Shown: positions 24,455-34,700, numbered from the stretch's first letter. The stretch: 64,000 bases of DNA from Rapana venosa (GCA_028751875.1 CM054157.1:51146508-51210507); one strand, 5' to 3'. Numbers and translations: made by a program. The notes: generated from the sequence alone by a model not told the origin.

Positions 24455-25730
24455 ACATGCTACTGTCCCTTCTTTCTGGCTTTTCTTGTCATGGTTTTTG
24501 TTGTTGTTGTCAACCACAGCACTGAAACCACCTTAGTCCACACCTTAAACAAGCTTCTACTCGCTTCTGACTCGGGGAAAAATCTCCCTTCTCACTCTAC
24601 TCGACTTATCTGCAGCCTTCAACACTACAGACCACTCAAAATTTATCTACCGTCTTCAAAAATAACGTTTGGTGTTTAATGGCACAGCCCTCACCTGGTT
24701 TATTTCATACTTTACAGACCGATTCCAGACAGTTTCTGTAAACAAAATTCCATCAATATCTGCTAGACTAAAATGTAGAGTCCTGCAAGGATTAGTTGTG
24801 GGCCCGGTTCTCTTTACTCTGTAAGTCTTCATTGTCATACATAATAAACCTTCATCAGATCAATCATCATGTTATGATTATCAGATTCAAAGCAGTAATA
24901 CTCCTGAAAATCTGCCTCCTCTCTTCAAGATATTAAAAACTGGATGATACAGAACAAGTTACAGTTAAAAGCAGAGAAAACTGAAGCCATGCTCGTAGGG
25001 ACCAAACAAACACTCTTCCATCACAACTACTTCAATATAATTTGGCAATACATCAATTCCTCTATCCTCAGTGAAGCTTTTCGAAAGAGTAGGCCATTGT
25101 GTGCCGATGGGAACAGATAACAAAATTTACAAAACCGCAAACAATCGAGAACTAGATGTAAAAAAGCACACGAGTGCTTATTCCATTATCCTCGATATAA
25201 AAGAATAACATAAAAAACCCAAATATAGGTGCTGTTGTTGACCTGCCAATCCTGCTACTATTAATTACAGCGTATTAGTGCAGCTTTAAATATTTATCTT
25301 TCCACTAATGCAACATGCAAGCTTTTTACGTCTCTCATTCACGACTGGACTACTGCAATTCTCTTTTGGCTGGCCTACCAGCATCATCTATCCACTCCCT
25401 TCAACGTATACTAGTCCTACGAAAGAAAAAGTCTGAACACATCATTCCTCTTTTGCGATCTCTTCATTGGCTGCCTGTCTCACATAGAGTGAAGTATAAG
25501 ATTGGTTCCCTGTGTACTGCACACTTCTATCTCTGTAACTGTCTTCACCTGTACACTCCATCTCGCTCCCTCCGTTCTGCCACAGACCCAGATCCAAACA
25601 CCCAGCTTCAAACAATCCACTGTTGGCCGTTGCTCTTTCTCTAATAAATTTCTCTCTCTCAATTCGCCAAAAGACTACATTTTGATATTTTCAAATCCAG
25701 CTTCAAGACACTTATTTCCAACCTAGTATC
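24455..25730 (+). mobile_element. L2/CR1-like LINE, RT and C-terminus, plus strand, degenerate
   Basis: The RT part starts with a TLNKLLLASDSGK block (about 24543-24580), then STRLICSLQHYRPL (degraded D.SAAFDTIDH, about 24600), WFISYFTDRFQTVSVNKI (about 24700-24750), VLQGLVVGPVLFTL (degraded VPQGSVLGPLLF, about 24780-24820) and NWMIQNKLQLKAEKTEAMLVG (about 24935-25000). The C-terminal block has SRLDYCNSLLAGLPASSIHS (25342-25401), LLRSLHWLPVSHRVKYKI and CLHLYTPSRSLRSATDP. At least four frame changes. A SINE fragment (25070-25160) lies in the middle. 5' truncated. Confidence 0.85.
25070..25160 (+). repeat. Fragment of tRNA-SINE S2 tail
   Basis: CGAAAGAGTAGGCCATTGTG followed by TGCCGATGGGAACAGATAACA resembles the 3' part of the SINE at 54382-54650 (GAAGAGTAGGCAATCACGTGCCTGTAGGAACAGATGACA). 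It is embedded in the LINE at 24455-25730. Confidence 0.65.
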
Positions 25731-25778
25731 TTCCACCACAGCTACACCTCTTATCCGTTCCTACTTTCTAGAGGCATC

Positions 25779-25779
<1 letters not shown>

Positions 25780-25812
<33 letters not shown>
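25780..25812 (+). repeat. (TG)n microsatellite
   Basis: Uninterrupted TG dinucleotides just downstream of the LINE 3' end. Confidence 0.9.
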
Positions 25813-26116
25813 GTGTGGCGGATGTGTGTTACTGATTTGAGTGCATGCGCTCTGATATGTTTGTTTTTCAGGATTCAGCGCTCTAAAAATTCCATACATT
25901 ATTATTACTATTTTTGGGCACTTTCAATGCCTTTCTATTTTCCTTCATTTATGATTACGGCATAGTTATTTCTTTTGTTGTTTATTTTCTTGGTTTGCTA
26001 GTTTTTCTTTAATCTTGCTCCTTGTCTTTCTGCCGTTCTTTTCTTGCTCTAATTTCTTTCCTCTTATCGTTTGGGATTTTGCATTCTTCGACTTTTGTCT
26101 TCTTAAACTAGTACTC

Positions 26117-26350
26117 TCTCTCTCTCTCACACACACACACTCACGCGCGCGTGCGCGCGCACATACACACACAGAACGCTGTGTGTGTGTGTGTGTTTGT
26201 TTCAGGATTATGTGCTTGTGACAGCCCTGGTATAACCTTTGCGGTTGACAAAGCTATAAAACGTGATTGGATAGAATTTACCTGTTTGAAGGGGAGATAC
26301 TGTACAAGTATGTGCGTCCCGTGCGTGCATGCGTAATGGGGTTGTGGTGT

Positions 26351-26400
<50 letters not shown>
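26117..26400 (+). repeat. Cluster of microsatellites (TC)n, (CA)n, (CG)n, (TG)n
   Basis: TC and CA runs at 26117-26175, a CGCGCG stretch, GT at 26180-26200, and a long (TG)n at 26343-26400. His/Thr-rich translations here are not genes. Confidence 0.9.
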
Positions 26401-26402
<2 letters not shown>

Positions 26403-26531
26403 AAAGAGACAGACAGGCTGGAAAAGCCCATCTGAGACAGACACAGTGACAGAATAGGGGAAAAGCCTTCTCAAAATATATATTTTTTTATCAGTTTCAT
26501 AAAAACCGTGAAAAAAACCCACGATGCTTAC

Positions 26532-26725
26532 GTCACTTCCTTCCCCCATATCGCTGACGTCACCAATGGCGGAATCCCCCCCACTACTGCCTGGAGACGA
26601 CGCGTCCTTGTCGTCAACAGTGGCTGAGCTCAGATGGACTTTTGCAACCTTCGTGTCACTCTCCTCATTATTTGGTGCTTTGGCAGAGAAATGGCTTGTT
26701 TGTGGAGTCGACTTTGATGCTGCAA
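26532..26725 (-). CDS. TRIM37: TRIM37-like exon, acidic Ser-rich segment (probable)
   Basis: Minus-strand exon of 194 bp bounded by a CTTCAG acceptor and a GTAAGC donor. It needs two bases to complete the codon left by exon 29287-29233, which matches, and gives 64 further codons without a stop, ending in phase 0. The peptide is acidic and Ser-rich (ASSPGSSGGDSAIGDVSDM, GEGSD), like the poorly conserved region after the coiled segment that follows the MATH domain in TRIM37. Identity to TRIM37 itself is weak; support comes from phase, splice sites, strand and position. Exons between this one and 29233 cannot be excluded. Confidence 0.55.
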
Positions 26726-26732
26726 CTGAAGA

Positions 26733-29232
26733 CCATGTTCACTGTTGTTGCTGGGCTTTCTCAAGTCAAAAAATGTCCATCATCCCATGAAGCGCAGTTA
26801 CAACACTGACAGGCACATACGTTTAGGAAAATGAGTATAACACCACTCTTTAAGAAATGTTTAAACATCCCAACGCAACTTCAAACCAAAGTTACACACA
26901 CACATCTCTCTCTCTCTCTCGAATTCGAATGTCAAGTCAAAAACACTTTCATCATCCCATGGAGGGGTGGCCCAGGCCAAAAGCTGTGTCAGTTATTATT
27001 GATGTCAGCTAATGACCAAGGCCTACATTAAAACGTTGTTATGTTGTAAAATGTTGTGTTGAGATTGTCTTCAGCCATGACAAGCTCTTAACATAACAAC
27101 CCGAACTCTCCTTTGTTAAAGGAGAAAAAAAATCCTCTGAAGTCGGATAGGCTCCCTTTATAGTGTACTTCCTATCTCACAAGATTCCCAGGTATCAAGT
27201 GCATGTCTGGTGCCCCCCAGGGTGTAAAGCTGGGGAACCACAACAACATCCATGGAGGCAATTAACATAATGACGGGCTATAATAAATAAATATATGGTG
27301 CGCAGCGCCTGGGCTTTACACATTTCCCTTGATTAAAACCATTGAACGCTGGGGCAACAGCAAGGAAGAGGCGAGACCATGCTTTCCCATCATGGATTCC
27401 ACTTTACACTTTCTTTAGTGACGACTAGACTCCTCTGACAAAGGAGGCTTGAACTCGCACAGTCCTTATGTGCTGCAGCCCTGGGGCTCTTGCCTTGGAG
27501 AACATCTCAACGCTGACTGTCCTTATGCTCACTGCCGAGAGATGGGATGTACTGTGGGCAAGGCATCTCCTCATAATCAAATTTCTGCCCAGTTTCCAAA
27601 ACAGCAGCTGCTTCCTCTGCTAAAGGTCATCGTCGGACACGACGGTCAAACATACACACTCACATACATATGTGATCACTGTCCTGCAATTTACATCAAG
27701 GAGAAGGGTTCAATTGGGTATCCGGTTTTAGTCAGGAAAAGGGTCGATCATTGTAATACATACTTTGGTTTTTAAAAAAGCAGCCACCATCATCCAACCA
27801 TTGTAGTCATTAGAAGAAGGAAAGAAGGAAGAAGGCAATCATTTTGGTCGAAGAAGAAGGAAAGAAGGAAGAAGGCAATCATTTTGGTCATAGAAAGGAA
27901 AGTTATGCAATCGTTTAAGTCACAGTACAGACAATGTTTAATCATTTTGGTCACATAAAGAGAACAAAATCCTAAAATATTTGGTAACGAAATGGCAAAA
28001 TATTCAAAAATTTTGGTAACGCAAAACGGACAGTGATCATTTGCTTACACAGAGAATCTGCAAGCGTCTTAACCACAAAACACAACAAATAAATCAAGCA
28101 AGCCACCAGCCAACACACAAAAGAAAACGCTAAGTATGCAGAACAGCTGACCACAAGAAGATCACTCAATATTGCCAATATAGACCACATTTTTTCACGT
28201 CAGATTTTCTACTTAGCGTACATTTGCATTTTACGATACAAAAACATCACAGCAGATGTATTCACAACAGGACACATTTGATATTACTATTTCTGTACAG
28301 CTTCATGCTCACAGAGAAAGACTCATTATAACCATCTGCCATGGCGCAGTGGTTAGAGTCAGAGTTTTCAGAATCCTGCCGGCTCCACCTTCACAGAGTG
28401 AGTGTGCCATGGGCTCACTGGGAAGACGGAACCACACAGCCGAGATTCATCCACTTTATAGATGCGATTTTGAGAGTGTTGGTCAAACTACCGGACTTTA
28501 TTTCTCGGGCCCATTTGACGCCGGGATATATTGCTGTAGGAAGCGTACAGTCAAATAGTCTCAAAGCATACACACTACCATAGTAGCATCGTTATATGAT
28601 TTTCATCTCCACTGATCATTATGCAATAGAATTAAAAGAAAATTGTCTCTGATTCGATGACCCGGTTGCTCTGGTCTCGTGGCATCTACATTTTGGTTTC
28701 CCCACACACTGTGGTGAGTTTGCGTTAAAGGCTGTGGGGTTGCAGGTTCATAGCAAAAGGTAATTATTGCAAGACATCGCCACCCTGGGTGATCCTCTCC
28801 GTCTGGTTCGCGACTGAGCTACTTCTGTCGTCAGTAGGGGGCTTTGTCATGGAGATATGTGATTAATCTCAATATCTGAGGGGCTTACTAGATGGTATTG
28901 TGTGTTTGTTAGAACAGAACAGGCACCACCGAACACCACTAAAGTGACCCAGCTGCGGTGTAGGGCCCCTTTGGCTGGTAGTCTTATGGCGGCCTAGCAT
29001 TGATGGGCTCCATGTGGGCTTCTGACCCCGAAGATTTGTCATAACAAATCTGGGTATTGCTGGAGCGGAGAGTTTGAAATGAGCGGCATGGGAGCAGCAG
29101 GGCAGGAACGTCACGGAAGATGAGACAGCACAAAACGATCATTATTGAGTGTAATAGATTTAAGTTTGCACCACATTTTTTCATCCTGCCCTCACAAAAA
29201 GGCAAAAGAGTCTGCTTAACCAAGTCTCTTAC
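26733..29232. other. Intronic sequence with minor repeats
   Basis: Holds (TC)n near 26905-26920, a 38-bp direct duplication (27812-27849 and 27852-27889), and a possible tRNA-like SINE start at 28338 (GGCGCAGTGGTTAGAGTC). A plus-strand open frame at 27449-27775 (108 codons) lacks a recognisable domain. No other gene supported. Confidence 0.5.
28338..28560 (+). repeat. Possible tRNA-derived SINE
   Basis: ATGGCGCAGTGGTTAGAGTC resembles a tRNA A box at the start of a SINE; no clear B box follows. Low certainty. Confidence 0.3.
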
Positions 29233-29287
29233 CTGTCGGGTGAAGGCAGTCTTCAGACTTACTGCTGCTCGTTTCTTGTCGCAGACG
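29233..29287 (-). CDS. TRIM37: TRIM37-like exon, start of post-MATH tail
   Basis: 55-bp minus-strand exon: acceptor CCCTCTAG, donor GTAAGAG. It begins in phase 0, as left by exon 31228-31165, and reads RLRQETSSSKSEDCLHPT plus one base, aligning with the RLTIELSRTQKSRDLSPP stretch that follows the MATH domain in vertebrate TRIM37. It continues the short helical segment and starts the Ser-rich tail. Short, but phase, splice sites and alignment agree. Confidence 0.75.
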
Positions 29288-29571
29288 CTAGAGGGAAAAG
29301 GCGTATAGATTATAATACAAGCATTACACGCAAATCTAGCATCTTGAAATGTTCTAACGCCAACATAGCGCTATTCAAATAATCTGTGATATCTATGTGT
29401 GGTGTCATTTAGGCTGTCATTTTGATGAGTATTTCCCTATAGGAAAACGCACATTTTATGACAAGAGAAGGGAATGTCAGAAATAATTTAAAGCTAAGGC
29501 AACGAAAGTAAAATACAATCGCAAGAAATATGGATCAATCATATTATGTGGCCATTAAGCAAAATATTCTT

Positions 29572-29845
29572 CGGGCGGGATGCTGAGTGGTCGGAGCACT
29601 AGCTTCCCCCAGCTAGTTATAAGGTCATCGATTGTGGTTACAAGTGGATGGTGACCTTTGGGGCCTTGGCTTCAGATATCCCCCATTCACTCACTGTAAA
29701 TGGGTACCTGCCCTTTTTGGTCAGGTAGGTTAAGAGCGAGGAGAGGATTGGGCCGCCTCATTGGGGGCCTGCAAGTGGGTCTCCGACGCCTGGCCCCTTA
29801 CGACCTTATGGGCCCTTTTCTTTTCCTTTACTTTACCTTTCGCTT
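29572..29845 (+). repeat. SINE S1, plus strand
   Basis: Starts GGGCGGGATGCTGAGTGGTC (tRNA-like), then CATCGATTGTGGTTACAAGTGGATGGTGACC (5S-like), ACTGTAAATGGGTACCTGCCC, GGTCAGGTAGG and CTTACGACCTTATGGG, ending CTTTACTTTACC. Internally shortened relative to 30108-30413. Confidence 0.85.
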
Positions 29846-30010
29846 TGAATCTACATTTCATACCACAAAACTGATTTTGAATTCCACGTCATTTCAGCTC
29901 AAAATTTTGCTTAACAGATAAAATATGTTTTTGTGCGTGTTGCATCACAAAAAGCAACTCCTCCATTCTCATTTTCCTTCTAATCTTAATCCTTGGGAAA
30001 AAAGATTCAA

Positions 30011-30875
30011 TTAAACAATCAATCAATCAATCTATCAAGCAAGCAAACAATCATCATCAATCAAATTAAAAAATACATGGAAATTTTTTTAGCGCTATAT
30101 CTTGCATTTGGGACGGATAGCTCAGTGGTCGAGCACTAACTCGCTTTCCCCAGCCAAGTAAGCAGCGTCGAGCGTGGTTACCAGTTGGATGGGTGACCGT
30201 TTGCGCGCCTTGGGCTTCCCCCGTTCACCCAGCTGTAAATGGGTAACTGCCCTCTTTAGGGTCAGGGAAGGTAAAGCAGCGAGGGAGAGGAGATGGGCGC
30301 CGCCCTCAATATGCTGGCCCTAGAGAAGTGAGGTCTCTGACGCCTCGCTCCCCTACGACCTTATAGGTTATGGGACTCCTTTACCTTTACTTTTTTTTTT
30401 TTTAATATCTTTTTATATCTTGCATAAAACAAATCAAAGTGCTTTCATTCATCCTACTCATTCACCCTGCAGCCAGTTACAATTAATATTGTTTTTTTTA
30501 AAACAAAACAAAATTTAAATGTATAACACACACGGCCCTTCGGAAGCACGCACACACCGCACAAGCATAAATGTTGTCACTCCGACAGGATGATGGGTGT
30601 TTGGGCAGTTGAGGGCAAGGGGCAAAAATGAAATGGAACGTAGGGGGAGAATCTTAGGTTTGAAATAAATGTGTCTTGAGGCCGGATTTAAAAACGTCAC
30701 AAGAAGACTTTTGACGAAGGGAGGTCATTCCAGATAGATGGACCAGAAACAGAGAAAGAGCGACGGCCAACAGTGGACTGGTTGAATCTAGGTATTCTTA
30801 AGGAGAAGGTGTCTGCAGCAGAGCGGAGGGAACGAGGAGTGTACAGGCGCTCAATGGTACCTCAATGGAAGAATC
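30011..30875 (-). mobile_element. L2/CR1-like LINE 3' end, minus strand, split by a SINE
   Basis: On the minus strand 30870-30690 translates in pieces to the LINE C-terminus (RLYTPRSLRSAADTFSLRIP, then STVGRRSFSVSGPSIWNDLP, then a degraded FKSGLKTHLF). The 3' UTR follows (30690-30414 and 30107-30080) with AAGCACTTTGATTTG and GATATAGCGCT, ending in a (TTGA/ATTG)n tail (about 30065-30011). The SINE at 30108-30413 is inserted in the UTR. 5' truncated. Confidence 0.85.
30108..30413 (+). repeat. SINE S1 (reference copy) with target-site duplication
   Basis: Cleanest copy of the family. Order: tRNA-like A box TAGCTCAGTGGTCGAGCAC (30118-30136); 5S rRNA-like block AAGTAAGCAGCGTCGAGCGT and GGTTACCAGTTGGATGGGTG followed by ACC (about 30155-30199); body; CTTTACCTTTAC and poly-T tail. 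It is flanked by the 12-bp direct repeat TATATCTTGCAT (30096-30107 and 30414-30425), so it jumped into the LINE 3' UTR around it. Transcription would be by RNA polymerase III from internal boxes. Confidence 0.95.
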
Positions 30876-30879
30876 AATC

Positions 30880-30903
30880 TATCTATCTATCTATCTATCT
30901 TCT

Positions 30904-30934
<31 letters not shown>

Positions 30935-30970
30935 CTCTATCTCTCCTCTCTCCTCATCTCTCCTCCTTTT
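30880..30970 (+). repeat. (TATC)n and (TC)n microsatellite
   Basis: ATCT repeats at about 30878-30902 followed by TC-rich sequence to about 30967. Confidence 0.9.
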
Positions 30971-31164
30971 TAATTTTGATTGATGTGGCAACTCCATTCC
31001 CTTTCGCCCAGCCACACTGAAGCATTTTTCAAAATGTATAGATCAAGAAAAGCAGACACGACAATCGCAAACTTCCAGTCATATGATAGACATGTAACAT
31101 TATCAACCTGCCAAAAGGTAATAGTGATGACTTTTTGCAAGTAAAAGATCTCAAATTTCCTCAC

Positions 31165-31228
31165 TTGTTTCAGCTCCTTAACATTCTGTGTGTAGCGGGC
31201 ATTGCTGGCCTCCAGCCGACCGTTGTAC
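31165..31228 (-). CDS. TRIM37: TRIM37-like exon, end of MATH domain and helix
   Basis: 64-bp minus-strand exon. Its first base completes the Trp codon split by the donor of exon 32382-32134, then 21 codons read YNGRLEASNARYTQNVKELK and Q, aligning with [20 protein letters not shown] of vertebrate TRIM37. Donor GTGAGG. The acceptor TGCCCTGTGTTACAG is the last of four near-identical tandem copies (31229-31328), an unusual arrangement described in the findings. Phase 0 at the end matches the next exon at 29287. Confidence 0.85.
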
Positions 31229-31328
31229 CTGTAACACAGGGCAGTGAAAGGGCAGTGAAACCTGTAACACAGGGCAGTAAAGTGAAACCTGTAACACAGG
31301 GCAGTGAAACCTGTAACACAGGGAAGTA
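31229..31328 (-). repeat. Tandem repeat of a splice-acceptor-like unit
   Basis: Four copies of CTGCCCTGTGTTACAGG (minus strand) separated by TTTCACT-type linkers, ending exactly at the TRIM37 exon 31228-31165. Each copy carries a pyrimidine stretch and an AG. Candidate exon starts are 31228, 31261, 31288 and 31310. Confidence 0.9.
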
Positions 31329-31329
31329 A

Positions 31330-32133
31330 AAATCAGATGATGAAGCAGCGACGTTACAAGCAGGATATAATAGGAAAGGCTGCACGGAGAGATATAGAAC
31401 TGAGGAAAAAGAAATAAAGAAAGAGAGAAGGAAGACAATCAATTAAAGAACGAAAAGGCAAAGACGGCACCAGGACAGATAATGAAAACAAAAAGCAAGG
31501 GTGAAAAAAAAAAGCAAAAATGAAGTACTGGAAACCGAAAGAAGGAAAAGTGAGATTAGGATGGAAAGTTAATAAAGAGTTACCTCCCCTCCCCCACTCT
31601 CCACGGAAACAGCTGACTACTGTTTAAGTAAAACCCAAGAATTTAAGTCTGTTAGATTTTTCAGTAGAAAAGGAAAATGTGTATGTCCCCCCCCCCACCC
31701 CCCGCCGTAAAATGGATATTGTATTGTGTTGTATTGCATTGTATTGTAATACTACTGTCAATCACAGCAGATTTGTGTTTTGCGTGAAATTCGGGCTGCT
31801 CTTCCTGGAAAGCGCGTGTCGCCTTAAGAGCAGCGCCACCCGTCTGCATGTGCATTATTTTGTTCCTGACAAAGGTGGCTTTTTCTGCAGAATTGTACCA
31901 GTAACAGCTCTTGTTGCTGAGAGTTCTTTTAAATGCACTCACTAATATGTGTTGCACATGGGGCTTTAGTCAATCATCTCATCAGAAAGACTACCACTCG
32001 AAGGTCTTGTGGATGGAGGAGAAATTTAGGTCCAAGATGGAGCCGATCGACGTTGTGGCTTTTTAAACGGGTATGTTATCTCTAGACCACTGATGCACGC
32101 AGAGACTGTATCACAGATCCTTCATCTACTTAC
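31330..32133. other. TRIM37 intron, no other gene seen
   Basis: A-rich sequence 31330-31560, a poly-C run at 31687-31703, and short frames on both strands at 31661-31957 without recognisable domains. Confidence 0.5.
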
Positions 32134-32382
32134 CATTGCAGCTGACGACACAGCTGGAAGAAGGAAGGGGGCCGCACGTGCAGTCTAAAGGTCAGGCGGT
32201 CACAGGAGTGCCAAAGGTAGCTCCCGAGGAGTGCCTGCAGGGGACAGAAACGGCTGTAGCCCCAGCACTCCCCGAGGGCGAAGTCGGAGGTGAACTCTCG
32301 CATCAGGTGTGGCTGCTCTTGGGTAGTCTGGCATGGCGTGCTGGGCTTGTGGAGGTGCAGCAGTTCTATGCAGTACTGATGC
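32134..32382 (-). CDS. TRIM37: TRIM37-like exon, core of the MATH/TRAF domain
   Basis: 249-bp minus-strand exon encoding the second half of the MATH (TRAF-like) domain of TRIM37, an E3 ubiquitin ligase with an N-terminal RING, B-box, coiled coil and MATH domain. Residues REFTSDFALGECWGYSRFCP align with REFASDFEVGECWGYNRF in vertebrate TRIM37, and FRLHVRPPSFFQ with FRFQVRSPTFFQ-type sequence. Donor is GTAAGTAG. The acceptor CACCAACAG at 32383 gives phase agreement with the upstream exon (AG plus G = Arg). An alternative AG at 32405 would break the phase. It ends TG, with the Trp codon completed in the next exon. A long (CA)n tract lies just upstream of the acceptor. Confidence 0.92.
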
Positions 32383-32410
32383 CTGTTGGTGTGGCGGTAG
32401 ATTGCTTCAA

Positions 32411-32416
32411 TGTGTG

Positions 32417-32459
<43 letters not shown>

Positions 32460-32490
32460 TGGTGGTGTGTGCGTGTGTGGTGGTGTGGGT
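32411..32490 (+). repeat. (TG)n microsatellite next to a TRIM37 acceptor
   Basis: Interrupted GT repeats; on the gene's strand this is a (CA)n tract about 30 bases upstream of the exon acceptor. Confidence 0.9.
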
Positions 32491-32495
32491 GTGTA

Positions 32496-32575
32496 AATCG
32501 CTACATTACAGCCAAACCAGGTTATCTCCAGTGCGCCCAGGGGAGATAACCTGGTTTGGCTGTAATGTAGCGATT
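32496..32575. repeat. Perfect inverted repeat, 34-bp arms, 12-base loop
   Basis: Left arm 32496-32529 and right arm 32542-32575 are exact reverse complements, with loop AGTGCGCCCAGG. It lies in the TRIM37 intron between the (TG)n tract and the 3' end of the RTE-like LINE. It could form a stable hairpin in RNA, or be a fold-back assembly error. Confidence 0.95.
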
Positions 32576-32589
32576 ATTCCAATTCCAAA

Positions 32590-34000
32590 TAATATTTTAT
32601 CCCCTCTCTCTCTCTTCAAGTGTCCAGTCTGTTCCTGCAGACATCGACGATCATGGCTCTCCATTCTTCCCTATTCTCGGTCCCTCTCATGAGCTCATTG
32701 TTGGTGCCCTCTTTATTCGTTGCTAACTTGTTTAAGCTGTCTGGGAATTTTGTGCGTTGTCTTCCTCTGCTCTTGTTTCCACAGATTTTGCCACTCTAAA
32801 CAGTTTCTCTAGTCCGTCAGCCCTGATTATATGGGCGAAAAATTTGAGCTGTCTTTCTCTGATGGTGTTGAGAAGGGGTCTCTTGTATCCAGCCATTTCC
32901 ATTTCTTCTGCATTTGTTTTTCTTTTTGCCTTTAACTTTCATGATTCTCCGGATGAACCACATATCCACTGCTTCTAGTCGCTGTTCTGTGTCCTTGGGT
33001 AGGTCCAGCACTCACAAACCGTACAGAAGAATGGACCCTACGTAGGCTCTCAAAACATGGGTCTTTGTCTTGAGGCTTATCTTACTGTTGGTAAAAATGC
33101 ATTAATAATTTTCATGTTGTTAAAAGTTGCCTTAGATTGACCGATTCTCTTCTTGATTTCTGTGTCACACTTGCCGTCCGGGGTGATAGTACAACCAAGG
33201 TATTTAAAGGTGTTTACTTGTCTGATTCTCTCTCCTTTACAGGCTATGTTGCATAGAAAGGATTACAGCTCAATGCAAAGAAGACAGAATGCATGGTGAT
33301 CTCGAAAACGTCTGTTACTGTTGTTAAAATCTTTTGCAGTTTTTCTTCAGAGTCGGCAATAAGGACTGTGTCATCTGCATATCTCAGGTTGTTGATGTTG
33401 TGGCCACCTACACTAATTCCCTCATGATTCTCAATATTTCGTAGAATTATTTCACTATATACATTAAATAAATCAGGTGAGAACACGTAGCCCCGAGATT
33501 GGTCTATTTGACTGATGTCATTTTCGACTCTAAAGGCTGCCCCCTTTCCCCCAAAATAGTTTTTGGGACTCAATCTTTCCCTCGATGTATAGCCCCGCCA
33601 GAATATCAAACGTCGGGGTTCGTACTTTTGTCGAACGCTTTTTATCAAAGAAGCGAGGGACAGGTCTTTCGGATCGATGGATCTTTTCCCTGAGGTTTTT
33701 AATGCGAAATTCTTTCTGGGCCTTTTTCTGCCAGAACAAATTTCGTTTCTGATATTTTTGGGGGTATTTTATTTTCATTCTTTTTCATGGTATTTTAAAA
33801 AAATTTGGTGAGGGATCATTAGGCGATTTTTACATGTTGGTCCATTCCGGGCCCAGTTTTTTAGGGTCGCAATGTAAGACCTTCTTCATATCTTCGGAAT
33901 TCTCCTGTTTCATATATATTTTTATAGTTTTGTGACTGCCTTAATTCCCACTGCATCCAGGGGTATTATCAATTCAGGGGTATCATCAGGTTCTGGCGCC
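32590..34000 (-). mobile_element. RTE/BovB-like LINE, RT and C-terminus, minus strand
   Basis: Minus-strand frames give RT motifs: RVENDISQ and GYVFSPDLFNVYSEIILRNI (a degraded GVRQGCVLSPDLFN block, about 33515-33430), then INNLRYADDTVLIADSEEKL with the catalytic YADD at 33381-33370, then the C-terminal KDTEQRLEAVDMWFIRRIMK (about 32998-32940). Motif wording is closest to RTE-type elements of the BovB kind. Frames shift at least three times. Upstream of about 33540 the RT is still traceable (finger part near 33700-33560) but increasingly smeared, so the 5' limit is uncertain. Confidence 0.75.
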
Positions 34001-34700
34001 TTTCCCCTTTTCACTTGCGTGCATGTCTACTTCGTTTCCATTTATTGGCATCTTCGTTGCTAAAATGGGGAGGTGGGGACCTCTGCGTCGGGTATAACTC
34101 TTCAATGATTTTTGACCAAACCCCGTTAAAAATTCTTCTTTTTCCATGATATTTCTCCATCCCGGACTTTATTAAACCCGTTTTTTTCGATATTTCTTCC
34201 CTTCACATCTTTTATTTTTTTTATGCTAAGTTTGCTATCAAAATTTGCATTCGTTTCAATTTTTCCTTGCACGCATTGGATTCTTGGAAATAAGCAAACA
34301 AGAAAATCAAAAATCAACACTTTAATAAAGAAATTAAAATGAATATTTAATAAATACTCCCACACACTGACAAGCGCTTCCGGTTAAACACTCTCGTGCA
34401 TTTTATATTAAAGACATACGTCAGTAACAACAGACACGAACAACATAAGCTCGACAAAAAACAAATCAGCAAATGATGACCAAGACAAAAAAACAACAAA
34501 TTTTATTTCATTTACGATCAACCATAACAGTGGGCGTAACAACGAACGAAGCGACGCGATTAAAAAATACAAAGGAAACCCTGCATGGGGTAAAAATCAA
34601 GATTCGATACATTTTGTCTTGTCTCAAGTGTCTCAATTTTTAAAAGCCCCTTTTCCCTTTTTCCCTTTTACACCAGCGAAGCAGCCCCGTAAGACCGGGT
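33540..34700. other. Smeared low-quality stretch
   Basis: Homopolymer-rich sequence in which expected RT codons of the LINE at 32590 are distorted. The same defect as in 41930-51900, shorter and milder. Nothing reliable can be annotated here beyond the LINE remnant. Confidence 0.65.

Noticed and set aside
27449..27775. Host protein of 108 codons with Cys/His residues
   Set aside because: No recognised domain, no supporting splice or start context, and antisense to TRIM37; could be part of an unclassified repeat.
30150..30200. 5S rRNA gene
   Set aside because: Only the 3' half is similar, and it sits inside a repeated SINE with a different start and long unrelated body.
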